Assembly: GCA_022702705.1 (NCBI GenBank)
Contig: CM040430.1
Span: forward strand, 81,612,227-81,676,226
Reading direction: 5' to 3'
Origin: Papilionanthe hookeriana x Papilionanthe teres
Lineage: Eukaryota; Streptophyta; Magnoliopsida; Asparagales; Orchidaceae
Length of the DNA stretch: 64,000 nt
Shown here one piece after another: positions 22,480-33,052 of this stretch (position 1 is the stretch's first letter; every line of letters begins with the position of its first letter). The notes beneath the pieces were generated by a model. The model was not told where the DNA came from. It was given only the letters and a program-made list of their open reading frames with translations, and made no database searches. A program made the position numbers and the translations under genes.

Positions 22480-22935
22480 TTAAATTAAATTAAAGTTAAA
22501 TTATTTTAATTAAACCCTTTTAAAATTTCAATTAAATTAAAATTAAAGTAAAATTAAATTAAAATCAAGTTAAATTAAAATCAAATTAAATTAAATAAAA
22601 TTAAATCAAATTAAATAAATTAAATTAAATTAAATTAAATTAAATCAAATTAATTAAATTAAATTAAATAAAATAAAATTAAAAAAATATATATAATAAT
22701 TAAATTAAATTAAATTAAATTAAATTAAATTAAAACATATTAAATTAAATTAAATTAAATTAAATTAAAATAACAAAAATAAAATAGAGTCAAATTAAAA
22801 TAAAATTAAAATTAAATTAAAAATTAAAATTAAATTAAAAATTAAAATTAAATTAAAAATTAAATTAAAAATTAAAATTAAATTAAAAATTAAAATAAAA
22901 TTAAAATTAAATTAAAATTAAAACTAAACCAAATT
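22480..22935 (+). repeat. TTAAA/AATTAAATT low-complexity tract
   Basis: Nearly pure repeats of AATTAAATT and relatives. The reverse complement is at 49430-49860 in the solo LTR, and a short residue remains at 4164-4275 in the left LTR. Confidence 0.9.
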
Positions 22936-25070
22936 AAATTAAATTAAAGTTAAATTAAATAAAATAATAATATCACTTAAGACATAAGGAAATTAAAAAT
23001 AAAACAACTTGAACACTATTCCAAATTTAAACCCGTTAACTGAAATTAAACTAAATCACAAACCATTCGAACACCAATTTGCCCTCGAAAACTTTGGTTA
23101 TCATAACTCCTAAACAGAACATTAAATGAAATGTTACTTCACTCATAGGATATTCAAATGTCCTAGTTCACTGAGTAAGATAACAACAAAACTTAACTAA
23201 ACCTCGGACGACTACTTCACCTGATTAATTAAATCCATTTGGACTTAAAACAATCCTATCAGTATTGAAAAGATGTTTAAGATTCTTCTTAAGCACTTCC
23301 TCAATATGATAGGATACTTATAAGAACAATTGAACTTAATTATTCTTTGATGAAAAAAATCGTCCTCAAACCAAAACACCAGAACCTAGACGTCATAGGA
23401 AATGACTAGCTATAGGATTAGGAATTTGGTAGAAAACCATAACCCTTTCCTTAGCTTTACCTAGGAACTTGCTTAAATATTCTAATTGTGTTTTAAGTGT
23501 AGCTTGGGATGATGGGAAGACCCTCCAGGTTCGCTTTTATTTTATTGCAATTTATCTTATTGCAATTTATTTAATCGCATCGCACTTACTTTCCTTGCAT
23601 GATAAACAACTGTTGCATGAAAACCCACACCTTTAGGATAGCCCCTAAAACTGAAACCAAAACTAAATTAAAAATCATTACAAGATAAAATTCACCGCCA
23701 CAACATTTCAAAATATAAAACAACTCAAAATTTAATCACAAACGTAACACAAACCGCAATTACAACTAAATTAAAATGTCTTGTTGGATGATCGGGAATA
23801 CCTCGGATGATGTAACCTATGTGTTGCTAACGGGATTTCCCACGGTCTAAATGAAAGTGTGGAACTCATTCAGTTGAGTTTAGCAAATTCATATGGACTA
23901 AGTGAATCCGATAAAAATAACGATGCCGGAAGGATGGAACCGTGGGATCTTAACCGGTGTCGTTATAATCAACTTTAAGATTTGTTTTAAATAAAATATA
24001 AAAAAAAGATACTTGAAAATTAAGATTTTATCTAAACCAAAACACTTTTCTCATCTCCTGACTTATGATTTCTAAAACTAAACCTCTGCAACAACAAGGA
24101 GCTTGGAGCACGGTGGGCAGCACGGTCATCTTCGTCAGCAAAACAACTCTACATCAGCTAAACATTCCTAGAATTAAACAACAAAGCCATAGGACTTCGA
24201 GGTAGTTTGCCTAGTGCAACATAAATCCTCAATCTTTTGTTAGGGATTTGCATTGCAAATTAAGCCCTAACCGGACTTAGGATTCCGAGGTAGTCGTCCG
24301 ATACGACATAAACCCTCACATCTTCAAGGCTATTTGTGTGATTCTATCATACAAATATAAGTCCTAATTAATTAAAATTGGCAAGATCAAAACATTAAAT
24401 AAATATTAGGACTTTCCTAAATCCAAGCCAAACAATAGGATAGTCGGGAATTACCGAAGTTCGCTTCGAATCCGTGATTTCTCCTACCTTTCTTCCTTTG
24501 AATTCCCAAAACAAAATGTTACAAATTTGATCCATTCCCTATTGAAATTCCAAAATTCAATCCCTCGAAAACCTTAAACTTTGAAATTCTCGAGAGCGGA
24601 ATTACCGATTATTATCGAGAGTTTTCTTAGGTGATTCCCGTCACTTAAGATGTAATTAACTATAGGGGCTTGCCCTTATAGGGAATTTTAAAGAACCGAG
24701 TAATATAAACCCCGTTTAATGCTTTCATATTAAGCGAGGGAATTTGTCGGCTTATAAAATTGGTTCTCGGACCAAACGGATGTCACAAAATCTTCTAGTT
24801 TATTTAATCGAGCCCCATCATCGAGCAAGTGTGTCTATTCTTCGGGATAGATACACAGCTTGTGATGTGGCGCTCATTTATATAAACTATTTGGGATGTG
24901 AGATCAGTTTGATTTCATATCTTAAAATTTTCAAATTTAAAATTATTTTTAAAATCAAATACAACTTTTCAAATTATTTATTTAAACTAAATTAAAAATT
25001 CGCCGACAACTTCTGTTAGGCGACCCCCTTTTTAAAATACAACACTCGACCTAAAAAAATAAGTCTTACA

Positions 25071-25540
25071 TCTACCACTACTGCAGGTATTAGATTTCCT
25101 TCCCTGATTCATTCAATATGTGAACGGTCTGAAGTGAAATTTGAAACCTGGGACGAGGTACTTCAACCTTTGAGACCTATCACCAGTGTAAACATTGGAG
25201 CTTACACTATACATTCAAAATTTGGCTGGGGAGGAGGATTTGGTAGGGCTTCTATCGCTTCGCTCGCTTCGTCGCATCTGCTTCTTGTGCTTCATCATCT
25301 ACTGATTCACAGACTGGTTTATTAAGAAAAATTTTGAATAAAGTGGGTCTTACTCGAGAGCATCCGAAAGATATGGATGGTAAGATGGATAATGTGGAGA
25401 GAAATATCGTTAAACATGATGAGTATGAGGAGAATTATCAGCATTATTTAGATAGACTGATTAGAGGTGATCAGAGTGCTGAGATGCCCCCTCATCCTTT
25501 CTACATACCTTATGTGCTATCCAGGGATTGGAACGAGTAG
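25071..25540 (+). pseudogene. C-terminal fragment of the env-position ORF (element E)
   Basis: Reading starts at the Ogre LTR edge. ICERSEVKFETWDEVLQPLRP lines up with the same part in B (VKYETWEEILRSHKP), C and D (VVHPLKPITKINLKTYEA), the tail after the putative plant transposon protein domain. A stop at 25323 and a frame change split it; the rest (25334-25540) is a charged helical tail with KHDEYEENYQHYLDRLIRGD, parallel to the D tail WREYEIAYHDTQMRFFRGD. Function unknown. Confidence 0.7.
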
Positions 25541-27097
25541 AATGATGATGATAAGGATGAAGAGTATATGTATGTTGTTTGTTTTAGTTGTTGTGTTGTT
25601 GTGCTGTGTTATTGTGAACTTTGTCTCATATTTTGTTTGATGAATGTGTTGTGATGTGAACTCTGATAGTATGCAAATTGTAGTTATACTATTTATCTGT
25701 TATGCATATTCAGATGTATTGTTGTTGGATTGATGTTTTATATGTTGCTTTGAGTGTAGTTTGTGTGGTAGTAAATGTTTTAACGTGTATGTTATACTAG
25801 AGTTTTATTTAGGGTGTACTTTAATTCTAAAACTATTAGGAGATTAGAGAACACTATAGAAACTACTATTTAGGAAACTACATGCTTAAAATTTTTTTAA
25901 AAAAAATCTACCACTACCATTTGCTATCTAGTATCAGTGTGATTTCAGTTAGTGTGTATTTGCTTTGAAAACCTCCACTACTGTAGAAGTCTTTTGAAAT
26001 TTTTACTTTTCTTGTTATAAAAAGAAAATGTTTTAAAAAACTGAATTTGATTTCATTTTACTCCTGTTGTTTAAATTGCTATACTTGCATATTTAGGATA
26101 TTTAAATTCCTGCAAGCATGTTATGTTAGTCTTTAATTCTCACCCATGTATCATTTCTTATGCTTAAATGTTTTATCCTAACTAAAAATTAAAGTTTGGG
26201 GGGAAATTTTAAAAAACAAAAATTTTTCAAAAACCTAAAATTTAATTTGTTCTCAAGAATATTTAAAATAATTCTTATATCTTGATTGAGAACAATTATG
26301 CATATGAAGTTATATTAGGGGAATAAAAATTTTGATTATTGAAATGAATAAAAGAATTTAGTTGAAAATTTATAGTAATCATGAAAAACTTAAAGTTAAA
26401 ATTTTCTTAGTGAAGAGATGTTAAATATAGCTATCTATCTTTAGTAAAAAATTTAATATTTTTGGATAAATAGAAGATTTGAATTTTATTCTTCAAAGCA
26501 TAAATTTCTTTTATTGAAGAATAATTTTCAAATACTATTATTATGATTTTTAAGTGAAAGATATATATCTGACCTTTATTTTAATTGGAAGGGTGGAATT
26601 AAAAATCATTAAAGGCCTATCTAGATAGAGTAATCCTTGCCTTAAACAAAAAAGAAAAAAGAAAAAAAGAAAAAGTGAAAAATAGTATGTAAAAAGGGAG
26701 GAGAAGCTTGAGAATTTAAGGACCTAATCAAAAATTGGTTCCATACCTAAAGTTTAACATATAAGTTCAGAGAAAATCTAAAGCTTAAGGTTATAATATA
26801 GTAAGTAAAATTATTTTCAAATAAAGATTTTAAGTGAGAAAAATAAGATGTTTGAATCCTATATTTTGAAGAATCTACAAATACTTCTGAATTAGATAGA
26901 GACTTATATTTGTCATTTTTCTTTCCTTATGAACTTTCTAAACTTTAAGTTGGTCTTAATTACTAAAATATTTTCTAAATTAGACTATTCCATTTCTAGA
27001 ACAAAATTTTGTTATCTTCCTAAGAAACTCATTACATAATTTGCATGTTAAAATTTTTCTATGAGATTAACTGTCACTTGAGGACAAGTAACATTTT
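25541..27097 (+). other. 3' non-coding region of element E
   Basis: AT-rich, no gene. It contains the first polypurine-like tract at 26191, a purine-only stretch at 26650-26710 (AAAGAAAAAAG type), and a stretch before the LTR (27068-27097, CTGTCACTTGAGGACAAGTA) whose GGACAAGTAA core recurs before the D LTR (61646-61656). Confidence 0.7.
26191..26205 (+). other. First (upstream) polypurine-like tract of element E
   Basis: AAAGTTTGGGGGGAA, about 0.9 kb before the LTR. The same kind of tract is found in B, C and D at a similar place. Confidence 0.6.
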
Positions 27098-27112
27098 AAG
27101 TTTGGAGGATTT
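27098..27112 (+). other. Polypurine tract of element E
   Basis: AAGTTTGGAGGATTT directly precedes the TGATACACC start of the LTR. Confidence 0.75.
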
Positions 27113-27299
27113 TGATACACCTAAAATATATAGTATTTTTTATGCACATATTTATACCTATTTTTGATAATATTGCACTTTAATGGAATGTATTTTGTGT
27201 TTTTCTTGCAGGTATGATGAAAATGAGTGATTATGATTGAAGGAGAAAAATTGGATCAAATTTGGAGCAAAAAAATGAAAAATGAAAATTTGACATCGA

Positions 27300-27331
27300 C
27301 GGCTAAGCGCGCACGTGGCGACGCTTAGCCG
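27300..27331 (+). repeat. Perfect 10-bp inverted repeat in the LTR (GC cassette of E)
   Basis: CGGCTAAGCG and CGCTTAGCCG flank a 12-base GC-rich centre, 187 bases into the LTR. The cassette of element D lies at the same offset. Confidence 0.85.
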
Positions 27332-27516
27332 CCACAGTTAAAAATTGAGCTTAATTTAAATTTGGCGCCATTTTCAAAGGGGATGGGATGCAACTCTTGG
27401 TGGTAACTACCATTAATTTCTTTGGGTGGCAAGTTTGAATGAAGGGGTGCAATATTTGGTGGATACATTGAATCTGGACATATTTTGAAGAGACACCAAG
27501 GCACCTTTTGGTTTAA

Positions 27517-27524
27517 TATAAAAA
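27517..27524 (+). promoter_or_regulatory. TATA box of the element E LTR
   Basis: TATAAAAA in GGTTTAATATAAAAAGAGAG. Transcription would start ~30 bases on, at the head of the 23-bp repeats. Confidence 0.6.
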
Positions 27525-27546
27525 GAGAGTCTTAGGAAAAATTAAA

Positions 27547-27615
27547 GGGCTCTTCCCTTGCATTTTGAGAGGCTCTTCCCTTGCATTTTGAAGGGCTCTT
27601 CCACTACATTTTGAA
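27547..27615 (+). repeat. 23-bp tandem repeat, 3 copies
   Basis: Units GGGCTCTTCCCTTGCATTTT plus three bases start at 27547, 27570 and 27593; the third has CACTAC in place of CCTTGC. They lie just downstream of the TATA box, in the expected 5' end of the RNA. Confidence 0.9.
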
Positions 27616-28879
27616 GAGAGTTTTTACAGAGTTTTTATTTTAGTTTTAATTAGAAGTAGGAGTACAGAGTAGAAAAGAAAAAATTGTAGGATTGAAGCCT
27701 TCTTCTTTCCACTTCTTTTATTTCATTTAGTTTAGTTTTTATTGAAGTCTGAAGTCTGTATTCTGAGTCATCGGAGTTGGGAGACTTTCTCTAAAGAGTA
27801 GTTTAGTGAAGAGTCAAAGTTTCAGAGGAACTTCCTGAGTATTGTGGAGAGGATTTTCAGATAAGTGTTTAATTTTGTTCTTACATTTAGTTTTTAATTA
27901 ATACTTGTTTTTGTTCGTTGTTTTTCTTATGGTTTTTAATTTCAAATCAATGTGTTTTTGTATTTTCTCAATGCATTCTGAGTAGTTTACTTTATCTTTT
28001 TCTTTCTTAAATGAAGAAGTAAGTAATTCATGAAGAATTTTTGTGGAAAGTATATGTGTTTAAAGTTGGAAGAAGTTGTAAAAATTGATTCTATAAACTT
28101 TGTTTACTTCTTAATTTGGCCTGTTAAGATGTATCCAATGCTGTATTGTCTCATAAATGTTAGAGAGAATCACATGCAATTATTTGGGTGAAAATTGTAG
28201 TTCATATAATTGAATGTAATATATTAGAAGATATTTTAAAAGGGGAGTAAAATTAGAGGATTTTTAGTGTGACATGTCAAAAGCCCCTAATTTGGTTTGA
28301 AGTTTTAAATTTTGTTATGAGAAGTTAGCCCCCAGGTGGAGGGAAATGAGGAAACTCTAGGGTGAGAGCTGGTATCTTCCCTGCTTAACCATGTTCAAAA
28401 TGATAAAATTTCAAATTAACCAATGTTATTTATAAAACCAAGTAATGGTAAAGAATATATTTGCTTCTATTTTTCACAACAAATTTAAATACTTCCACAA
28501 CAATGTTTTCATAATTATTACTACTTTGTAAAGGAAAGAAAAAGATATTCTAGTCAATAGTGTTTTTCATACCGTGTTTACAGTTATTATCATTTTAATT
28601 TCTTGTTTGACTTTTATAAGAAAATTTAAAGAGTAAAATCAACTATCAAACTTTTCAAAATCAAAACATACTTTCAAAAGCCAATTAAAAAAAGTAAAAA
28701 GAGAATTTTCTTATTTCTTTAAAGATTTATCACTTTCCCTGTGGGTTTGATATCTCGGGGCTTAATCAGAAAGTCCTATATTACTTGATAAACGATACGT
28801 ATACTTGCGTAGTATCCCATATTATAAAATCATAATTTTCATATCTAAATCATCAACACATAAATTTAATGGTCAACCA

Positions 28880-28891
28880 AGTTTTGGGCGC
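28880..28891 (+). other. Primer-binding-site remnant after the E LTR
   Basis: AGTTTTGGGCGC follows the LTR end CAACCA. Fifteen of 16 bases of ACCAAGTTTTGGGCGC match the LTR end/spacer/primer-site consensus ACCAAGTTTTTGGCGC of plant Athila elements. A primer site belongs after a 5' LTR, so this LTR was once followed by an internal region, now lost. Confidence 0.65.
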
Positions 28892-28997
28892 ACTTATATT
28901 TATCGAGGATCAACATACCATAGATTATATTAAAAATAATTTTGAAAAATACAATTCTCTGAAGACAAATAAGTTTAGTTTAAAAAGAATTTTCTCC

Positions 28998-29012
28998 CTT
29001 CCCCCAAACTTA
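28998..29012 (-). other. First polypurine-like tract of element B
   Basis: Minus strand reads AAGTTTGGGGGAAGG, followed by sequence similar to that after the first tract of D. The second tract and 3' LTR are gone. Confidence 0.6.
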
Positions 29013-29316
29013 AATTTTTTAAACTAATTTAAAACAGAAAATTTAATGAAGAAAGAGAAAAAACTTTAAAATAAAAAACACAAGTACTGAGTAGTAACAA
29101 ACATAAAATTAACATGCATAACAATTAAAACATAAAACAAATACTACTCTATCATTTAAATTGGTTCAAAAGATAAACTGTAGAACTAACAGTATAACAA
29201 AAACAATCATGTAAAGCAACATAATACATACACCAACATGAATACAACTAATCACTTACATGAAAAAGTCCAAATATCCAAACATATCAAAGGAAAGAAA
29301 GAAAGAAAACAACACA

Positions 29317-30470
29317 CTACACATGAACACCATCACCATTACCAGCATCATCATTACCAGCATCATCATCACCATCATCATCATCATCATCTCCTAAGTC
29401 TATATCCTCATCTGTCTCAGAAGGCCGATACAATGTAAGAATGAAGTGAGTAATAAATTTCACAGAATAATCTTCACTCACATATCTCAACATAGCCTGA
29501 TTATAAGTAAAATCATACTCAGCCTTCCTCAAAATAATATCATCGCTATGAGTCAAGTGAGATTCATTGCCTTTAAATTGATTATGTAAGTTAATGATAT
29601 CTCCTTGCTGAATCATCACTTGTTCCATAATACACTCCAAAGAAAAAGTATCATAAGTAGATGGTCTAGATGTAGAAGCAGAAACAGGAGTAGAAGCTAA
29701 AGTAGAATGTATGTTAACTCCAGTCCTAGGTCTAGTCCGAAAATGTCTCACATAATTCTCCAAGTTTGTCTTCTTAATGGGTTTATGTGATCTCAAAATT
29801 TCTTCCCAAGTCTCATATTTCACTCTAGATTCCACACACATAGTAAAAAGAGCAGGGTAGCCCTAATCTCTTATAGTTCCTCCTCTCGAGGAAACAAGCA
29901 TGTTTATATAAAGGAGGGACCCTATATGAATAGGTTTCTTCATATGAATATAATAAATTAAAGTGGCTCTCTCGTGGGTTACCTCACTGAAATGGTTGGT
30001 AGACAATAATCTACCAGATATGAAATAGTGTCAGGCATGCGAATGAACAATAAGCTTTGAGAAAGAAAATTTTACTCGTACCTCATTTTTAATCTTCCAG
30101 ACTCCATTTCTATCAGTTAGAAATCCCATAATATCATCCAATCCATTGTCAGTAGGATGGAACTCAAACTAGAAGCAGGTAGGAACACTGTGCAACTTAT
30201 AGATGTGATTAATTTGAATGGAACTTATATTAACATACTGCCCTCGTACATATACCAGAGCATCAGATTCATCTGGTAGATTAGCATAGAATTCAAAAAC
30301 AATAAAAATTACAGTCATGTCAATCAAATATTGAATAGTACTGCTAGGACATAAGAAAATACATTCTACAATCAAATTCTTTGATTGCAGATCAGCGTAC
30401 CTATTCATGTGCTATTGCACTGGTGAATTTATCAGAATCAAAACTTATTTTTTTCCCTTCCTCTCTTCAT
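29317..30470 (-). pseudogene. Env-position ORF of element B (putative plant transposon protein family)
   Basis: Minus strand. The N-terminal half (from about 30470) has YVRGQYVNISSIQINHIYKL, the hallmark of this plant retroelement family, found after pol in Athila elements; its function is not known and the link to a viral env is positional only. A stop at 30169 and a frame change separate it from the C-terminal half (29317-29841: VKYETWEEILRSHKP, a helical middle, acidic tail). The tail ends in an Asp/Gly/Asn run encoded by a GAT-type repeat. No transmembrane segment is evident. Confidence 0.75.
29326..29395 (-). repeat. GAT/ATC trinucleotide repeat coding an acidic tail
   Basis: Plus strand shows CATCATCATCACCATCATCA-type repeats. 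On the minus strand these give the Asp-rich C-terminus of the element B ORF. The opposite-strand His-rich open frame is a by-product. Confidence 0.85.
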
Positions 30471-30854
30471 TCTAAGAGCCATAAGTAATCTAAAAATTTT
30501 TAAGATAAATTCCAAAAATCACAAACTCAACTTCAATTGGCTCCTAAAACAAAATCTAAACATAAATAAACATTTAACCATGTATTTCACACTATTTTCA
30601 TCAAGTATTAAAAACATCAGCCTAATCCACAATGTGGATGAAATCCATTGTCAAATCAAAATTTTTCAAAGCTAAGGTGAAGATCTCACCCAAAGATGAT
30701 AAAATCCAATGTTTGGAGGCCTAACTCCAAGCCAATCAAGCACAAATGAAACCCTAGGGGAGAAAAATATGAAAATATGGAGGGAGGAGATGAACCAAGG
30801 GTAAAAATAGTGAAATCTATTGGTCTAGGCTCTTAAAATAACTCATGGGTAGGA

Positions 30855-30945
30855 TCAGCGCTATAGCACTGGGCAACGGCGCTATAGTGCCTTGCATAAC
30901 CTAATGAATAGTGCTGCAGCACCCAAGAGTGGTGCTATAGCACCA
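30855..30945 (-). repeat. Cluster of GC-rich palindromes before the element B ORF
   Basis: Contains perfect palindromes GTGCTGCAGCAC (30911-30922) and GGTGCTATAGCACC (30931-30944), plus near-palindromes at about 30857 and 30884, in otherwise AT-rich DNA. It sits upstream of the env-position ORF, as cassettes do in C and D, but the words differ from those in the LTR at 33053-34900. Confidence 0.85.
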
Positions 30946-31225
30946 TTCTTACCCATCCAGATTTTGAAATTTTTTTATATTTGAAAGAAAACATAAAATC
31001 TAAGATGTAGAAAGGCTATTCAGAAAGTTTGAATAGCCACTTCTAAAGTTATTGAGTTCGTCGTCAATCTAAAATTTTAAATTCGCTAAATCCAATTTGA
31101 ATCAACAAAACTTGTTTTCTTATATTAATTATTGATTCAATACAAAAGACACAACCACAAAGACATCATTAGATGTTCATAAAACAAAGATAATTAAAAA
31201 AATCATAAGTCTTAATACAATAACC
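30946..31225. other. Unassigned joint region in element B
   Basis: AT-rich, no domain. It lies between the truncated gag/protease end and the palindrome cluster, where 2.5-3 kb of pol is expected. It holds the deletion or recombination joint; the exact point cannot be fixed, but gag-like coding ends near 31225. Confidence 0.5.
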
Positions 31226-32860
31226 TTTTCTTGTTAAGTATATCCTTCATAAATTTTACATAACTTGGCATTTGCTCTAAAGCTTCAGCAAATGGAATAT
31301 TTATAGTTAATTTCTTAAGTATTTCCATAAATTTTGTTTATCTCTGTTTTGTTGTTTCAATCTTTGAGGAAACTGAGGTGGAGGTTTCTCTATAGTAATT
31401 TTCATTAGTTTAATAAGATACTCTAAGTCTTGATAAGTATCTTCACCTGACTTTTCAACTTCCACCCCTTTTTTTCAACTTTAATTTCTTTTTAAAATTT
31501 TGTTTCAATTCTCTTCCATATCTCAGTTGTATAGCCTTAATTTCTCTTTATTATGAACTTTTGGCTTAATTTCGACATTACTTGGTAGAGTTTCTAGGGG
31601 TCTAATGCTAAGTGTAGAAGCAATGTGTCCCAATTGATTTTCAATGTTTATAATCGAAGCCCTTGACTTTGCAATTATGCTCCTTGACATTGGAATTGTG
31701 CTCCTTGACTTGCAATTTATTACCTAACTATAATACAACTTCTTCCATATACAATTTCTTCTCTTTAAATTGTGAGTTGCTTTTAAAACCCGATGAATAA
31801 GAAGGTCTATAGTTACTATTAACCTGATTGTTTACATTTCCCATTAGGTTCACCCCATTTGAGTTATTATTATTCCAACTTAAGTTAAGGTGATTTTTCC
31901 AACCAAAATTATAATAATTAGAATAAAGATTACTATATCGATTGTTGATTGCATTCAAAGTCTTATATGATGATGATTGGGGATCTATCAATTGTCCTAA
32001 TGAATTTTCCTTAATCACTTGGGGTGTTTGAAAATAATTCATTCCAAATTGATTGATCTTCCTTGATATTGCAACAATTTGAGTAGCAAAAATGAATATA
32101 GCATTAGAATCATGAATACTAACTACTCTTTTAGGATTTACCCTTTCAGTGGGCCATTGAAAATTGTTAGTAGCCATTTTTTCTATTAAAGAATAAGCTT
32201 CATCGAATGATTTAGATATCAATGATCCTCTAGAAACAACATTAATAATTGATCTAAGATATCCCACTGATCCATTATAAAAAATTTGAATTATTAACCA
32301 ATCTGGTAATGCATGATGTGGACACTTCCTAAGAAGTTCCTTAAATCGTTCACAAGCTTCGTATATGGATTCCCATTCAAATTGACAAAAAGATGTGATA
32401 TCATTTCTAATCTTAGTAGTTTTGATGGTGGAAAGTATTTTGCTAAGAATTTCTAAGATAAATCTACCCATGTTCTAATAGATCCAAGTGCTAATGAATT
32501 TATATACATCTTAGCTTTGTACCTTAATGAAAAAGGAATAAGACTAAGTTTTACAGCATCTTATGACACCCATATTATTTAATTTGTAACACACACTTCT
32601 AGAAAACTATTGGATGTAAATTAGGGTCTTTATTTGGTGATCCCCCAAACTTGTTATTTTATATCATTTGAATAATAACAGGTTTAAGCATAAATGAATT
32701 GGTAGCTAAAGCAGATTTTTGTATACTCAAATGAATTTCATCTATTGTAGGATTAACATAATCTTTTAAAGTTCTTTAATGATGATCATTTTCAATCCTT
32801 TGATTATCTAAGTTGTTTGCCATTTCATTCAATTTTTTATAATTTTTTATTTTGGAATTT
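31226..32860 (-). pseudogene. gag: gag of element B (Athila type) running into the protease start
   Basis: Minus strand. The longest intact part (31728-32471, 247 codons) has TKIRNDITSFCQFEWESIYEACERFKELLRKCP, DWLIIQIFYNGSV and FDEAYSLIEKMATNNFQWP, all typical of Athila gag. Upstream (to 32860) are the N-terminal words MANNLDNQRI and DYVNPTIDEIHLS with stops. Downstream the pre-protease block KLTINIPFAEALEQMPSYVKF and FMKDILNKKR is kept (to about 31226), where the match ends. Non-functional. Confidence 0.85.
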
Positions 32861-33025
32861 TTCTAATAGTACATTCTAACTCAGAAGTGTAAGGTACTAA
32901 ACCTTTGGATCCTAAACTACGCATACATAAATACAAATGCACAAAAATCTACTCAATTACTCCTAAATATAAGTATTATAGTTCAAACAAGGTCTTTTAA
33001 TTACTACCTTAATTTACCGTTACCT

Positions 33026-33043
33026 CCCCGGAAATAGCGCCAA
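33026..33043 (-). other. Primer-binding site of element B
   Basis: Minus strand TGGCGCTATTTCCGGGGA, preceded by AGTTTT after the LTR end. It resembles the tRNA-Asp site TGGCGCCGTTGCCGGGGA with mutations in the centre. Confidence 0.75.
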
Positions 33044-33052
33044 AAACTTAAT

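Larger units (their letters stand above)
1234..25070 (+). mobile_element. Ogre/Tat-type Ty3 retrotransposon carrying an AlkB-domain ORF (decayed)
   Basis: The element is 23.8 kb: left LTR, primer-binding site, ORF1-like region, gag, protease, RT, RNase H, second RNase H, integrase, accessory AlkB ORF, polypurine tract, right LTR. The very long LTRs, extra ORF before gag, gag knuckle CPYHRxxGH and dual RNase H fit the plant Tat lineage (Ogre/Retand type). All ORFs contain stops and frameshifts, so it is not autonomous. Its right edge interrupts an Athila env-like ORF at 25071. No target duplication can be checked, because the left edge of the array lies outside the window; TCTAC would be expected there. 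Confidence 0.85.
17560..25070 (+). repeat. Right LTR of the Ogre/Tat element
   Basis: Starts TGTCGACC, ends GTCTTACA; 7511 bp. It aligns with 1234-6376 along both flanks of the 2.4-kb block 20479-22915 that the left LTR lacks, and with the inverted solo LTR over its full length. Blocks in order: G-poor CCCAA-rich region (18120-19200), TATA box (19906), GC-rich island (20479-20715), AT-rich region with TTAAA repeats (20720-22935), then the U5-like part. Scattered substitutions and indels against the left LTR show an old insertion. Confidence 0.92.
25071..28879 (+). mobile_element. Element E: 3' fragment of an Athila-like retrotransposon
   Basis: Contains the C-terminal end of an env-position ORF, a 3' region with two polypurine-like tracts, and a 3' LTR. 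The 5' part is cut off by the Ogre/Tat array, whose LTR ends at 25070. The right end abuts an inverted element at 28892. It is classed with Athila from similarity of its ORF, tracts and LTR end to elements B, C and D here. Confidence 0.8.
27113..28879 (+). repeat. 3' LTR of element E
   Basis: Starts TGATACACC, ends GTCAACCA; 1767 bp. Ends were set by comparison with the D LTRs. It has a perfect inverted repeat at 27300-27331, a TATA box at 27517, a 23-bp tandem repeat at 27547, and the conserved end block (GATACGTATACTTGCG near 28793) shared with the other Athila LTRs here. It is clearly diverged from the D and B/C LTRs, so E is another family. Confidence 0.85.
28892..33052 (-). mobile_element. 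Element B: inverted, pol-deleted Athila-like internal region
   Basis: Reading leftward: primer-binding site, gag, start of the protease region, then a break at about 31225, a stretch of unclear origin, a palindrome cluster, an env-position ORF, and 3' non-coding DNA that stops at 28892. Protease core, RT, RNase H and integrase are missing. Gag and env parts may come from different elements (see findings). Confidence 0.78.

Noticed and set aside
29238..29438. His-rich plus-strand open frame (HHHHYQHHHYQHH)
   Set aside because: It is the opposite strand of the GAT repeat coding the acidic tail of the minus-strand ORF of element B.
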